From assembly GCA_021818985.1 (NCBI GenBank), contig JAKASO010000007.1, positions 23,769 through 87,768 of the forward strand: a DNA stretch of 64,000 bases. The letters run 5' to 3'. Position numbers and translations under genes: made by a program. Each line of letters begins with the position of its first letter. Within the stretch, counting starts at the first letter, position 1. The notes beneath the pieces are model-generated. The model had not been told where the DNA came from, did not search any database, and saw only the letters and a list, made by a program, of their open reading frames with translations. Below are positions 16,763-26,611 of the stretch, piece by piece. This DNA comes from a bacterium (GTDB taxonomy: Bacteria > SZUA-79 > Acidulodesulfobacterales > Acidulodesulfobacteraceae).

Positions 16763-18767
16763 GATATGGAAAACGACTTTAAAACTGAGGATGATCGGTA
16801 TTTTTCTTGCTATTTTAGTCTTTGGGGCACTATTAACGTTTAAAGCTTTTTATCTTCAGGTATTAAAAGGAGGGCATTTAAGAGAATTAGCCAATACGCA
16901 ATTCCATGCCGAAATATTTTTTATGCCCGAAAGGGGTAATATTTATTCTTCAAACGGGAGCCTGCTGGCGACGAGCATTAATGTTCCCGGGATTGCTGTT
17001 GATCCCATGATGATCACGGACAAATATAAGACGGCGGCAAAATTATCCGGCATTTTACATATTAATTTTAAAAAAGTCGTTACAATACTTAATCGCAATT
17101 TACAGTTTACATGGATCAAAAAAAGAGTGTCCGAAAACTCGGTGAAAAAGATAAAAGGTCTTAATATAGAAGGTATCAGGATCGTGGAGCAGCCGGTAAG
17201 ATACTACCCTAACAAAACCCTTCTGGCTCACGTTCTTGGATTTGTTGGGATAAACGACAACGGTCTTTCGGGGATCGAATATAAATATAACAGGTATCTT
17301 AAAGGCAGCCGCCGCGCATTAAATATTCTTCATGACGGATTAGGGCAGGATATTTTTATAAAGGGCTTCGGTTTAACTAAAGAGACACACGGAGATAATA
17401 TATATTTAACCATTAATAAACAATTGCAGTACGTAACGCAGTATTATTTGGATAAAGAAGCAAAGGCTGCTCATTCGAGAGGCGCGTTTGCGATACTTAT
17501 GGATCCTAATACGGGGGCAATACTGGCAATGGCCGACTATCCGCCTTTTAATCCAAACCGCTACTGGAGTTATAAGGCAAGATACTGGAGAAACAGGGCG
17601 GTAACCGACGATTTTGAACCGGGTTCCGCCATGAAGCCATTTGTTGTTTCGGCGGCGCTATCAGAAGGTTTGATAAAACCGGCGACTAAAATAAACTGCC
17701 ATCATGGATTATATACATTAAACGGCGTTACTATTCATGATGTCGTTAATTCGTTCGGCGATTTTACCGTAAATCAGATAGTCGAATATTCGAGCAATAT
17801 CGGCGAATGCCAGATAGGTATGCGTTTTAAGAAAAGTGAGCTTTTTCACTGGTTTAATTTATGGGGATTTGGGCATATACCCCACGGCGGTCTTCCCGGT
17901 GAAGCAGACGGGATTATCCGTCCCTTAAACAAGTGGTCCAAGATTGCTCCCTGCGAGACGGCTTTCGGACAAGGAATAAGTATTACGGGTCTTCAGGAAG
18001 CCGTCGGATTATCCGCACTTGCAAATGGTGGTTATTTAATGAAGCCGTATATAATAAAAAAGATCGTCAATCCATATGGAAAAATGGTTTACAGGGCAAA
18101 GCCAACTGTGATAAGACGCATTATTTCAAAAAAGGTTGATAATGAAATAAAATATATGATGCGGCTTGTCGTTAAAGGAGGAACCGGACAGTATAGCAAA
18201 CTCGTTGACTTTAGGGTTTCAGGGAAAACCGGGACCGGCCAGATAGCCGATCCGAAAACTGGCAAGTATTATATAAGCAAATATACCGCATCTTTTATTG
18301 CCTTTGTTCCTTACAGGCATCCAAGATTAGCTATGATAGTGGTTCAGCAAAAACCGAAAAAAATAAGCTACTATGGCGGGGCCGTGAGTGCGCCGGTAGT
18401 AAGGGAAGTATTTAAAAGGACTTTAAATATATTGAACATTTCTCCGGGCAAAAGGGCATATGAAGCACAGATAAATGCTGTAATAAAACCGTCCGGCAAT
18501 AAAAACGGCAGTAGCGGTGGTAGTGGCAATACCGGTGCAGCCAGCGCTATTGAAGATGTTAGCTATAAGAAGATGTTTATTGATATACATAAAAATATAA
18601 TGCCCGATCTGAAAGGTGACACTATTTATATGGCTTTAGACATGCTAGCGCCTTATGATCTGAGGATCAAGGTTAAAGGGACGGGCTTCCTGTATAACCA
18701 GAGCATTAAGCCTGTTTCCAAGATAAAAAAAAAGGAGACGGTAGTTTTACGGTTTAGACCTTTGTGA
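16755..18767 (+). CDS. ftsI: Septal transpeptidase FtsI (PBP3-like) with C-terminal PASTA domain
   Basis: Class B penicillin-binding protein that crosslinks septal peptidoglycan together with FtsW. The 670-residue protein has a transmembrane anchor (about 12-33), a pedestal domain, and the transpeptidase motifs S291-A-M-K294, S346-S-N348 and K491-T-G. A Gly/Ser-rich linker (about 575-595) joins a single C-terminal PASTA-like domain (about 605-670, MPDLKGDTIYMALDML). The PASTA tail resembles SpoVD-type rather than enterobacterial FtsI. The start ATG overlaps ftsL by 8 nt. Confidence 0.95.
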   Translation: MIKIWKTTLKLRMIGIFLAILVFGALLTFKAFYLQVLKGGHLRELANTQFHAEIFFMPERGNIYSSNGSLLATSINVPGIAVDPMMITDKYKTAAKLSGILHINFKKVVTILNRNLQFTWIKKRVSENSVKKIKGLNIEGIRIVEQPVRYYPNKTLLAHVLGFVGINDNGLSGIEYKYNRYLKGSRRALNILHDGLGQDIFIKGFGLTKETHGDNIYLTINKQLQYVTQYYLDKEAKAAHSRGAFAILMDPNTGAILAMADYPPFNPNRYWSYKARYWRNRAVTDDFEPGSAMKPFVVSAALSEGLIKPATKINCHHGLYTLNGVTIHDVVNSFGDFTVNQIVEYSSNIGECQIGMRFKKSELFHWFNLWGFGHIPHGGLPGEADGIIRPLNKWSKIAPCETAFGQGISITGLQEAVGLSALANGGYLMKPYIIKKIVNPYGKMVYRAKPTVIRRIISKKVDNEIKYMMRLVVKGGTGQYSKLVDFRVSGKTGTGQIADPKTGKYYISKYTASFIAFVPYRHPRLAMIVVQQKPKKISYYGGAVSAPVVREVFKRTLNILNISPGKRAYEAQINAVIKPSGNKNGSSGGSGNTGAASAIEDVSYKKMFIDIHKNIMPDLKGDTIYMALDMLAPYDLRIKVKGTGFLYNQSIKPVSKIKKKETVVLRFRPL

Positions 18768-18850
18768 TTAAAAAAATGAATTTGTTTAAAGTTCCGCCTG
18801 TAATATTTGTAATAACCGGGTAGCTTAGATTTAACGAATTAAGTTGAATT

Positions 18851-20464
18851 ATGATTATGAAATTAAATGAACTGATAAAAGAGATCGAAATAATTTTTTT
18901 GAAAGGGGATAAAAATATTGATATTACTGGCATCTCTAACGATTCCAGAAATATATTCCCGAATTTTCTTTTTGCTGCAAGAAAAGGTTCTAAGGTAGAT
19001 TCAAATCAACATATAGCCGAAGCGGTATCTAATGGTGCAACCTGCATTATTACCGATGAAGCCGGTATTTCGGAAATTCAGAGTATTACCGTTGTAACTG
19101 TTCCCGATGCGCTACGGGCTTATGCCATTGTTTCAAAAGCTTTTTTCGGCAATCCTTCTGGAGATTTGCGAATGATAGGGATAACAGGCACAAATGGCAA
19201 AACCACAACCTCTTTTCTTATTAATTCGATTTTAAATGCCTTTAATAGTGCATCGGGGCTCATAGGGACTATTGGCTATAAATACTCGAAAAAGACGCGG
19301 GTTCCTTCCGCTAATACCACGCCGGATCCTTATGACCTTAATAAAATGCTTTCACAGATGTTGTTAAACGGTCTAAATTCATGTGTTATGGAGGTATCAT
19401 CGCATAGCCTTGTGCAGAACCGCGTATGTGATATTGATTTTGATGCAGCCGTTTTTACCAACCTTACTCGCGATCATCTCGATTATCATAATGATATGGA
19501 GTCGTATTATCAGGCAAAAAAGCTTCTTTTTACGGATATCCTTTCAAAAAGTTCGAAGGGTAAAAAATACGCGGTCATAAATAAAGACGATATATACGGC
19601 GAGAGATTGATAGACGAGATAAATAAGGAGATAAACAAGATAGATAAAACCGGCAGCTCCGGCGGCGGCAAAAGCGGTTTTAAGATCATAACCTACGGTA
19701 TGAGCAAGGATTGCGGCGTTTTTGCATCAAATATTAAATCCGATACCTTTGGGATGACATTTGATCTCAATTTGCCATCCGGTCTTGTAAAAATATCGTC
19801 CAAACTTATAGGCAGTTATAATGTCTATAACATACTGGCTGCTTCGGCAGTATCATTCGCCCTTGAAGTAGAACCCCGGCAAATAGCTAAAGGCATCTTA
19901 GATCTTGCGTTTGTGCCGGGCAGGATCGAAAGGGTCGGCGTGCCGAACGGAAAAACACCTCTTATCTACATAGACTACGCGCATACAGATGATGCTTTAA
20001 AAAGGGTTCTACAGGTGTTAAAAGAACTCACCGCGGGAAAGTTAATCTCTGTTTTCGGTTGCGGAGGGGACAGAGACAAAGGCAAACGCCCGCTTATGGG
20101 AAGACATTCGGGAGAGATTGCGGATATAACCTTTATCACTTCGGATAATCCGAGGAATGAAGAGCCTCTTGCAATCATCAAAGAAATAGAAGCTGGAATG
20201 AAAGAAACGGCGGTTTTTTTAGATTTTGGCAATAAAAATTTGAATGAGTTTATAAACAGTATTATGAATGTAAACGAAAAGCACGTTTATACGATTATTC
20301 CGGATCGTTCGCTTGCAATACATGCCGCCCTTTCCGTTTCGGGCGGAAACGATACCGTTCTTATAGCAGGCAAAGGACATGAAGATTATATGATTGTGGG
20401 AAATAAAAAATTTCATTACAGCGATAAAGAAGAAGTATTAAAATTTTATGAAATTAGAGTTTAA
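18851..20464 (+). CDS. murE: UDP-MurNAc-tripeptide ligase MurE (meso-DAP type)
   Basis: Cytoplasmic ATP-dependent Mur ligase adding the third residue to the stem peptide. The 537-residue protein has the P-loop GTNGKTTT (113-120), NTTPDP, and the DNPR motif (SDNPRNEEP), which marks meso-diaminopimelate-adding MurE. It is slightly longer than usual because of a charged, glycine-rich insertion around residues 240-285 (including SSGGGKSG). The ATG at 18851 has an in-frame ATG two codons on. It overlaps murF by 17 nt. Confidence 0.96.
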   Translation: MIMKLNELIKEIEIIFLKGDKNIDITGISNDSRNIFPNFLFAARKGSKVDSNQHIAEAVSNGATCIITDEAGISEIQSITVVTVPDALRAYAIVSKAFFGNPSGDLRMIGITGTNGKTTTSFLINSILNAFNSASGLIGTIGYKYSKKTRVPSANTTPDPYDLNKMLSQMLLNGLNSCVMEVSSHSLVQNRVCDIDFDAAVFTNLTRDHLDYHNDMESYYQAKKLLFTDILSKSSKGKKYAVINKDDIYGERLIDEINKEINKIDKTGSSGGGKSGFKIITYGMSKDCGVFASNIKSDTFGMTFDLNLPSGLVKISSKLIGSYNVYNILAASAVSFALEVEPRQIAKGILDLAFVPGRIERVGVPNGKTPLIYIDYAHTDDALKRVLQVLKELTAGKLISVFGCGGDRDKGKRPLMGRHSGEIADITFITSDNPRNEEPLAIIKEIEAGMKETAVFLDFGNKNLNEFINSIMNVNEKHVYTIIPDRSLAIHAALSVSGGNDTVLIAGKGHEDYMIVGNKKFHYSDKEEVLKFYEIRV

Positions 20465-21866
20465 CTTAACGATTGACGATCTGTTATATTTTACTGGAGG
20501 CAAATCTGTCCTTGCCGGCGAAAGTATGGTTTTTAATGAGATATTTACCAATTCCAGGGATGAATTTTCCGCATACAGTATTTTTGTCGCCTTTAAAGGA
20601 AAAAGATATAACGGTGAAAATTTTGTCGGCGATGTGTTTAAAAAAGGCGCTTCCTGCGCTTTGGTATCGTGGGATTTTCTTGAAAAACACAATCTCTCTG
20701 AATATAAAGGCAAAACCATAATTGCCGTCAACGATACGATCACGGCATATGGAAAAATTGCGGGCAAATATTTGGGTTTTTTTGGATTAAAAAAGAAAAT
20801 TGCGATAACCGGTTCTACCGGAAAGACAACTACCAAAGAGATAGCGTATAAAATCTTTAGGGATAATTTCGGCGAAGGCGCGGTTTTGAAGAACGAATAT
20901 AATTTTAATAACCTTATCGGCGTTCCAAAAACCATCCTTGGTTTAAATAAAAAGCATGAATTTATGATCTTAGAAATTGGAACGAACATTAAGGGGGAAA
21001 TACATGATTTATCCGATATAATAAAACCCGATATCACTGCAATAGTTAATATCGGAAAATCGCACCTGCAGGAATTTAAGACCATGGAAGCTGTACTCGA
21101 AGAGAAATTCTCCGCAATTTATAGCATGAAGAACGGTTCTTTTTTTATACTTAACGGCGACGATCCCCTTCTGTCAAAAAAATATGACTCCGTAAATGGC
21201 ATAAATTTTCTGTCTTTCGGCATTAATAACTTAAATAACACCGATATTAAAGCAAAAGATATTGAATTTAAAGAAGGTGCTGCAAAATTTAATATAATTT
21301 TTAAAGAAAAAGAGTATACTATAAGGTTAAGCATATCGGGGATACATTTTATATATGATGTTCTATGCGCGCTTTTGATAGGCTGGACATGCGGAATAGA
21401 TATAGAAGCCGGCATTAATGCCATTAAAGATTTTAAACTCCCAAAAGGGAGAATGGAAATTGTAGCTTCCAATCCTGACGGTTCTGTAATAATTAACGAT
21501 TCTTACAATTCAAATCCGGATTCGCTTAAAGCAGCTTTTGATTCAATCAGGCTTTCTTATCCAGACAAGAAAAAGATACTGGTTCTGGGGGATATGCTTG
21601 AACTGGGGGAATCTTCGGAAATAGAGCATTTTAATGCGGGAAGGGCTGCCGCAAAATTTGCCGATTATATTTTTTATATGGGAAACTACGGAAAATACCT
21701 GCTTGACGGTTTGGTTAAAGACGGATTCGACCGGAGTAAAGTTATTATGTGCCGGAACGGGGATTTTTTTAGAAAAAAGTTTTCCGAAGTAGATAAAAGA
21801 AATAGCGTAATTCTTATTAAAGGTTCAAGGGATATGCAGATGGAAAAATATTTTGAGGAGAAATAA
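20448..21866 (+). CDS. murF: UDP-MurNAc-tripeptide:D-Ala-D-Ala ligase MurF
   Basis: Adds D-Ala-D-Ala to the UDP-MurNAc-tripeptide. The 472-residue protein has the P-loop GSTGKTTTKE (122-131), the EYNFNNLIGVP segment typical of MurF, and the C-terminal DSYNSNPDSLKAA and LGDMLELGE blocks. It begins within the 3' end of murE, and its stop codon is followed one base later by the mraY start. Confidence 0.96.
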   Translation: MKLEFNLTIDDLLYFTGGKSVLAGESMVFNEIFTNSRDEFSAYSIFVAFKGKRYNGENFVGDVFKKGASCALVSWDFLEKHNLSEYKGKTIIAVNDTITAYGKIAGKYLGFFGLKKKIAITGSTGKTTTKEIAYKIFRDNFGEGAVLKNEYNFNNLIGVPKTILGLNKKHEFMILEIGTNIKGEIHDLSDIIKPDITAIVNIGKSHLQEFKTMEAVLEEKFSAIYSMKNGSFFILNGDDPLLSKKYDSVNGINFLSFGINNLNNTDIKAKDIEFKEGAAKFNIIFKEKEYTIRLSISGIHFIYDVLCALLIGWTCGIDIEAGINAIKDFKLPKGRMEIVASNPDGSVIINDSYNSNPDSLKAAFDSIRLSYPDKKKILVLGDMLELGESSEIEHFNAGRAAAKFADYIFYMGNYGKYLLDGLVKDGFDRSKVIMCRNGDFFRKKFSEVDKRNSVILIKGSRDMQMEKYFEEK

Positions 21867-21867
21867 T

Positions 21868-22920
21868 TTGATACTCTTACACGGTTTTTTTAAGTTTATT
21901 ACTTTCAGAACGGCATATTCGTTAATTGTAGCACTACTTTTAAGTATAGTGTTTGGAGAAGGCTTTATAAATATGCTTAAGAAATTTAAAATATCGCAGA
22001 CGATCAGAAAAGACGGTCCGAAAACGCATATCGAGGATAAGAAAAATGTTCCCACAATGGGAGGGATATTGATACTATTTTCGGTCATTGTGCCTGTTAT
22101 CCTGTTTACTAAATTAAATGATTTTTATGTAGATGCAGGTTTATTTATACTTATATCGTTTGCATTTATAGGATTTATGGATGATTTTTTAAAACTTAAA
22201 AGGCAATCTTCCAACGGATTAAAAGGGAAATATAAGTTTTTGCTCCAGAGTGTCTTTGCGCTTGTCGCATCTTTTGCCTTATATATGCATAACCCTTCTT
22301 TAAGTGTAGTAGTAATTCCATTAGTTAAAAATTACTATCTTGATTTTGGGCCCTACTTTATTCTTTTTTCGGCATTTATTATAATTGGAACTTCAAACGC
22401 GGTAAATCTTACTGATGGGCTGGACGGGCTTGCAATAGGCATATTTGCAATAGCCATCGCTGCATATTTAATATTTTCATACGCAAGTTCAAATTTTAAA
22501 TTTGCCGGTTATCTTTCTATCCCGTACATACGAAACATAGGAGAAATTACGGTTTTTTGCGGCGCCCTTCTGGGCGCGTCTATCGGTTTTTTGTGGTTTA
22601 ATGCATATCCAGCATCTGTTTTTATGGGTGATACCGGCTCGCTGTCTATTGGAGGGATCCTCGGTTATATCGCTATCGTTTCAAAACAGGAGATACTCCT
22701 TATAGTCATTGGTTTCGTATTTGTAATAGAAGCCTTAAGCGTTATTTTTCAGGTAGGTTTTTATAAATTACGCAAAAAAAGGATCTTTAAGATGGCTCCT
22801 ATCCATCACCATTTTGAGATGGAAGGCATATCGGAGCCGAAGATAATTATAAGGATGTGGATCATGTCCATGATATTGACGATATTTGCCCTTTCGACGT
22901 TGAAATTAAGGTTTTTTTAA
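21868..22920 (+). CDS. mraY: Phospho-MurNAc-pentapeptide translocase MraY
   Basis: Integral membrane enzyme making lipid I from UDP-MurNAc-pentapeptide and undecaprenyl phosphate. I choose TTG at 21868, with GAGGAG 7 nt upstream inside murF, because MILLHGFFKFITFRTAYSL aligns with known N-termini; a TTG at 21853 is the alternative. The 350 residues include FMDDFLK (Asp105-Asp106), NLTDGLDGLA, FMGDTGSL and PIHHHFE, the Mg2+ and nucleotide-binding motifs of the family. About ten membrane helices. Confidence 0.96.
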   Translation: MILLHGFFKFITFRTAYSLIVALLLSIVFGEGFINMLKKFKISQTIRKDGPKTHIEDKKNVPTMGGILILFSVIVPVILFTKLNDFYVDAGLFILISFAFIGFMDDFLKLKRQSSNGLKGKYKFLLQSVFALVASFALYMHNPSLSVVVIPLVKNYYLDFGPYFILFSAFIIIGTSNAVNLTDGLDGLAIGIFAIAIAAYLIFSYASSNFKFAGYLSIPYIRNIGEITVFCGALLGASIGFLWFNAYPASVFMGDTGSLSIGGILGYIAIVSKQEILLIVIGFVFVIEALSVIFQVGFYKLRKKRIFKMAPIHHHFEMEGISEPKIIIRMWIMSMILTIFALSTLKLRFF

Positions 22921-22961
22921 GATTTTTTAAGAAATAAAATATATATTTAAATTAAATAAAT

Positions 22962-24359
22962 ATGAAAAATACTTTGGTTGCGGGATATGGAAAAACGGGT
23001 CGGGCGGTAGTCGGCTTTTTGCTTAAGCTTAAAAATAAGGGTGATAAGGACCCCGGTAAAATATACGTTTTCGATGATCTTTTAAGCGGCAACAAAATAA
23101 ATGAACTGAATAATAAAGATAGAGGATGCCCCGTATTTATAAACAATCTTAATTCATTTCTGAGCGAAGGCGATTTAGATATAGGCAGGTGTATTGTAAG
23201 TCCAGGTATTGCAAGGGATCACCGGCTTATCACGGAATTAAGGCATCACTGCATTCCTGTTTACAGCGAAATAGAGTTTGCTTACGAAAGCCTTATAAGT
23301 CTGCGTAAAGATGTTAAGATACTTGCGATTACAGGGACTAACGGAAAAACGACGACGGCATCACTTTGCGGGGCCGTGATGAAAAATGCCGGCGAAAATG
23401 TTTTTGTCGGTGGAAATATAGGCGTTCCTTTTATTACAGGGGTTAACGACTACAGCAAGTTCATTCTTGAGATCTCAAGTTTTCAGCTTGAATGGACATA
23501 CAAGTTTAACCCCGGTATAGCGGTTTTACTTAATATTCAGGATGACCACTTAGACAGGTACGACAATTTTGACGAATACAGGCTTACTAAATATAAGCTT
23601 TTTAAAAACCAGAATTATAACGATGCAGCAATCTTAAATTATGACGATCATAATGCGCGGATGCTAAAAGGTGTTATCGGTTCAAATACGATACTATTTG
23701 GATTTGATGAAAAAAAATGCAATGTTTATTATAAAGAAGATATTATTTATTTAAAATTCAAAGACATTGCTGGTTTTGACCTTAAAATTTCTTTAAATAA
23801 CGTAAAAAATAAGAAAAAATTTATAATATCGGATATGATGGCCGCCGCTGCCGCCATGGGAATTTTGGGTATTTCACCGGAAATAATTGAAAAAACGTTC
23901 AATGAATACAAATTACTAAAGCACAGAGTTGAATTTTCAGGCAGAATAGGCAACGTGGATTTTTACGACGACTCAAAAGCTACCAACCCGTCTGCGGTAA
24001 TAAGCGCCTTAGAATCTTTTTCCGGTTCAGATAAGGTCATACTGATATTGGGGGGAAAAGATAAAGGTTTTAATTATGAATGTCTTAAAGAACCGGTGAA
24101 AAAACATGTCAGGGCGTGCGTTCTGATGGGCGAGACCGCTGAGATGCTTTATCAAACCCTTAAAAATATGACGACTATAATAAAGGTAAAAGATATGCAA
24201 GAAGCGGTTGTCCAGTCTTTTGAACTTTCGGGAGGGAACGGCACGGTCATTCTTTCCCCCGCTTCTTCAAGTTTTGATATGTTTAAAGATTACGGTGAGA
24301 GGGGTAAAGTTTTTAAAAAATGCGTTGAAAATTTGAGCCGGGCGGTAAATATAAGATGA
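22962..24359 (+). CDS. murD: UDP-MurNAc-L-Ala:D-Glu ligase MurD
   Basis: Adds D-glutamate to UDP-MurNAc-L-Ala. The 465-residue protein has an N-terminal Rossmann-like domain (VAGYGKTGRAV), the P-loop GTNGKTTT (125-132), EISSFQLEW, and the C-terminal DDSKATNP and LGGKDKG blocks specific to MurD. The last 4 bases overlap ftsW. Confidence 0.96.
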   Translation: MKNTLVAGYGKTGRAVVGFLLKLKNKGDKDPGKIYVFDDLLSGNKINELNNKDRGCPVFINNLNSFLSEGDLDIGRCIVSPGIARDHRLITELRHHCIPVYSEIEFAYESLISLRKDVKILAITGTNGKTTTASLCGAVMKNAGENVFVGGNIGVPFITGVNDYSKFILEISSFQLEWTYKFNPGIAVLLNIQDDHLDRYDNFDEYRLTKYKLFKNQNYNDAAILNYDDHNARMLKGVIGSNTILFGFDEKKCNVYYKEDIIYLKFKDIAGFDLKISLNNVKNKKKFIISDMMAAAAAMGILGISPEIIEKTFNEYKLLKHRVEFSGRIGNVDFYDDSKATNPSAVISALESFSGSDKVILILGGKDKGFNYECLKEPVKKHVRACVLMGETAEMLYQTLKNMTTIIKVKDMQEAVVQSFELSGGNGTVILSPASSSFDMFKDYGERGKVFKKCVENLSRAVNIR

Positions 24360-25507
24360 ATTTAACAGGCAGTAAGGTGATTAATTACAGCAGGGGTTTT
24401 ATAAAAAAATACGATACCGTTCTTTTCGTAACGGTATGCTTGCTGATAGCATCAGGACTTGTAATGGTATATTCCACTAGCGCCATGGCATCTATAAACC
24501 TTTATGGCACAAGTTACCACTTTCTCATAAGGCAGATAGTTTATGCGGTTATATCCGTGGCATGTATGGTTTTTTTTATGAAGAACGATTATCATATTCT
24601 TAAATCTTATTATAAGCTTTTTCTATTTATTTCCATTTTCTTATTAATTTTAGTTTTTGTTCCTCACATAGGTTTAGCGGCAGGTGGTTCGAAAAGATGG
24701 ATAAATTTAAAGGTGCTTACTATTGAGCCGTCCGAGTTTTTAAAGATAGCTTACGTTATATTTTTAGCGGCATTTTTGGAAAGAAAAAAGGATATGATAA
24801 GCAATAATAGTCACTCGCTTATATTTCTAAGCCCGCTTTTCCTTATGGGATTTTTAGACATTCTTCTTTTAAAAGAGCCCGATTTTGGAACTACGGCAAT
24901 TCTTTTCTTTATGACTATGATAATGTTTTTTGTGGGCGGTATTTCCTTAGTTTATATTATGTCGATCATATTTTTGGGTTCTGCCGCCGCTTATGCACTT
25001 ATTTTTACCGTAACATACCGAAGGGACAGAATACTTGCCTTTCTTCACCCGTTTCATGATAAGTCCGGTATAGGATTTCAGATCGTTCAATCAATATTTG
25101 CCTTTGCAAGGGGAGGCCTGTTTGGGGTTGGGCTCGGCAACGGAAAAGAAAAGCTTTTTTTTCTTCCGACGCCGTATTCTGATTTTATATTTTCGACGGT
25201 AGGGGAAGAACTTGGTTTTCTAGGGGTTATTTTCTTTATCGCGCTTTATTTAATTTTAGCTTATAGAGGGCTCAAGATCGCTCTTTCCGCACCCGATCTT
25301 TTTGGCACATACCTTGCTTTTGGCATGACCTTTCTTTTAGTGCTTAGTACTTTAATAAATATCGGCGTGGTAACGGATTTTTTGCCTACTAAAGGGCTTG
25401 CTTTGCCGTTTATGAGCTATGGAGGCAGCTCACTGCTTGCTTCAGCCATAGCAGTGGGGATTTTACTCAACGTTTCCTCCCAGTCGGTAAAAGGGAAGCA
25501 TTTTTAG
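24356..25507 (+). CDS. ftsW: SEDS-family septal glycosyltransferase FtsW
   Basis: Polytopic inner-membrane peptidoglycan glycosyltransferase that works with FtsI. The 383-residue protein has about ten helices and the SEDS signatures STSAMAS near the N-terminus, KRWINL and EPSEFLKIAYVIF, EKLFFLPTPYSDFIF, GEELGFLG, and the C-terminal LPFMSYGGSSLLAS. It overlaps murD by 4 nt, and murG follows after 2 nt. Confidence 0.96.
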   Translation: MNLTGSKVINYSRGFIKKYDTVLFVTVCLLIASGLVMVYSTSAMASINLYGTSYHFLIRQIVYAVISVACMVFFMKNDYHILKSYYKLFLFISIFLLILVFVPHIGLAAGGSKRWINLKVLTIEPSEFLKIAYVIFLAAFLERKKDMISNNSHSLIFLSPLFLMGFLDILLLKEPDFGTTAILFFMTMIMFFVGGISLVYIMSIIFLGSAAAYALIFTVTYRRDRILAFLHPFHDKSGIGFQIVQSIFAFARGGLFGVGLGNGKEKLFFLPTPYSDFIFSTVGEELGFLGVIFFIALYLILAYRGLKIALSAPDLFGTYLAFGMTFLLVLSTLINIGVVTDFLPTKGLALPFMSYGGSSLLASAIAVGILLNVSSQSVKGKHF

Positions 25508-25509
25508 TT

Positions 25510-26598
25510 ATGAACATTGTGATTACGGGAGGCGGAACCGGCGGACATATGTTTCCCGGCATTGCCGTTGCCGAGAAATTAAAAGATGTCGAACCGGACT
25601 GTGGCATATATTTTATAGGGACAGTCAAAGGCATCGAAAATAGACTTAAAGATGATTACGGTTTTAAATTTTATGCAATTTCTGCCAGCGGCTATTTAGG
25701 GAAAAATATTATGAATAAAATTAAGTCTGTTTTAAGTATTATCAGGGTAATTCCGCAGATAAGTAAGATATATTATGAAGTTAAGCCTGATTTTGTTCTT
25801 GGACTTGGGGGGTATGCGTCATTTATGCCGGTGCTTTTTGCAAAAATGAAAGGGATAAGGACGGGGGTCATGGAGCAGAATATCGAGCCGGGCCTCTCTA
25901 ACAGAATACTTGGACTTCTTGGAATAATGATCTTTGCTTCGTATGACGAGACTAAAAAATTTTTCCGTTTTTCTGAATTCTTTGCTACCGGAAATCCCGT
26001 CCGTAAAAATATACTTGAAATGAAGGCGGCTGTGGCTGCGCCGGATACCGGTAAAAAAGAACTGTCCGTCTTTGTATTCGGCGGTTCGCAAGGGGCTTCT
26101 TCTTTAAATAAGGCTGTTATTGACATGATATATTCCCTTAAAGACGATATAAAACAGAATTTAAACATATATCATCAAACAGGTGAAAAAGACTTCGAGT
26201 TCGTTAATAACTTTTATAGGAATTCCGGTGTTAAAGGGTATGAGGTCTTTAAATTTATTAAGAATATAGAAGATTATTACCGTAAAGCCGATATTATAAT
26301 AGCAAGATCCGGTGCCGGTACATTATCGGAACTGGCGGCATTAAAAAAGCCTGCCATACTTGTTCCTTATCCGTTTGCGGCAAAGGGTCATCAGATGAAA
26401 AATGCAATGTATTTATCAAAAAAAGGGTGTGCTTGCATTATTAAAGACAATGAAATTCTTGCACAGGAATTGCTTCAAACCGTAACAGAAATATTTTACG
26501 ACAGAAGTTTATTAGCCGGCATGTTCAATAACTTAAATGAGTTTGGCGTTAAAGATTCGGCTCTAGATATCGTTCATATAATTTTAAATAAAAAATAA
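25510..26598 (+). CDS. murG: UDP-GlcNAc transferase MurG
   Basis: GT28 enzyme that adds GlcNAc to lipid I to give lipid II on the inner face of the membrane. The 362-residue protein has the N-terminal GGGTGGHMFPGIAVAE loop, MEQN in the acceptor domain, and the C-terminal donor-site blocks FGGSQGASSLN, ARSGAGTLSELAAL and PYPFAAKGHQ. Length and organisation are normal. Confidence 0.96.
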   Translation: MNIVITGGGTGGHMFPGIAVAEKLKDVEPDCGIYFIGTVKGIENRLKDDYGFKFYAISASGYLGKNIMNKIKSVLSIIRVIPQISKIYYEVKPDFVLGLGGYASFMPVLFAKMKGIRTGVMEQNIEPGLSNRILGLLGIMIFASYDETKKFFRFSEFFATGNPVRKNILEMKAAVAAPDTGKKELSVFVFGGSQGASSLNKAVIDMIYSLKDDIKQNLNIYHQTGEKDFEFVNNFYRNSGVKGYEVFKFIKNIEDYYRKADIIIARSGAGTLSELAALKKPAILVPYPFAAKGHQMKNAMYLSKKGCACIIKDNEILAQELLQTVTEIFYDRSLLAGMFNNLNEFGVKDSALDIVHIILNKK

Positions 26599-26611
26599 AC
26601 AGGAGTATTCA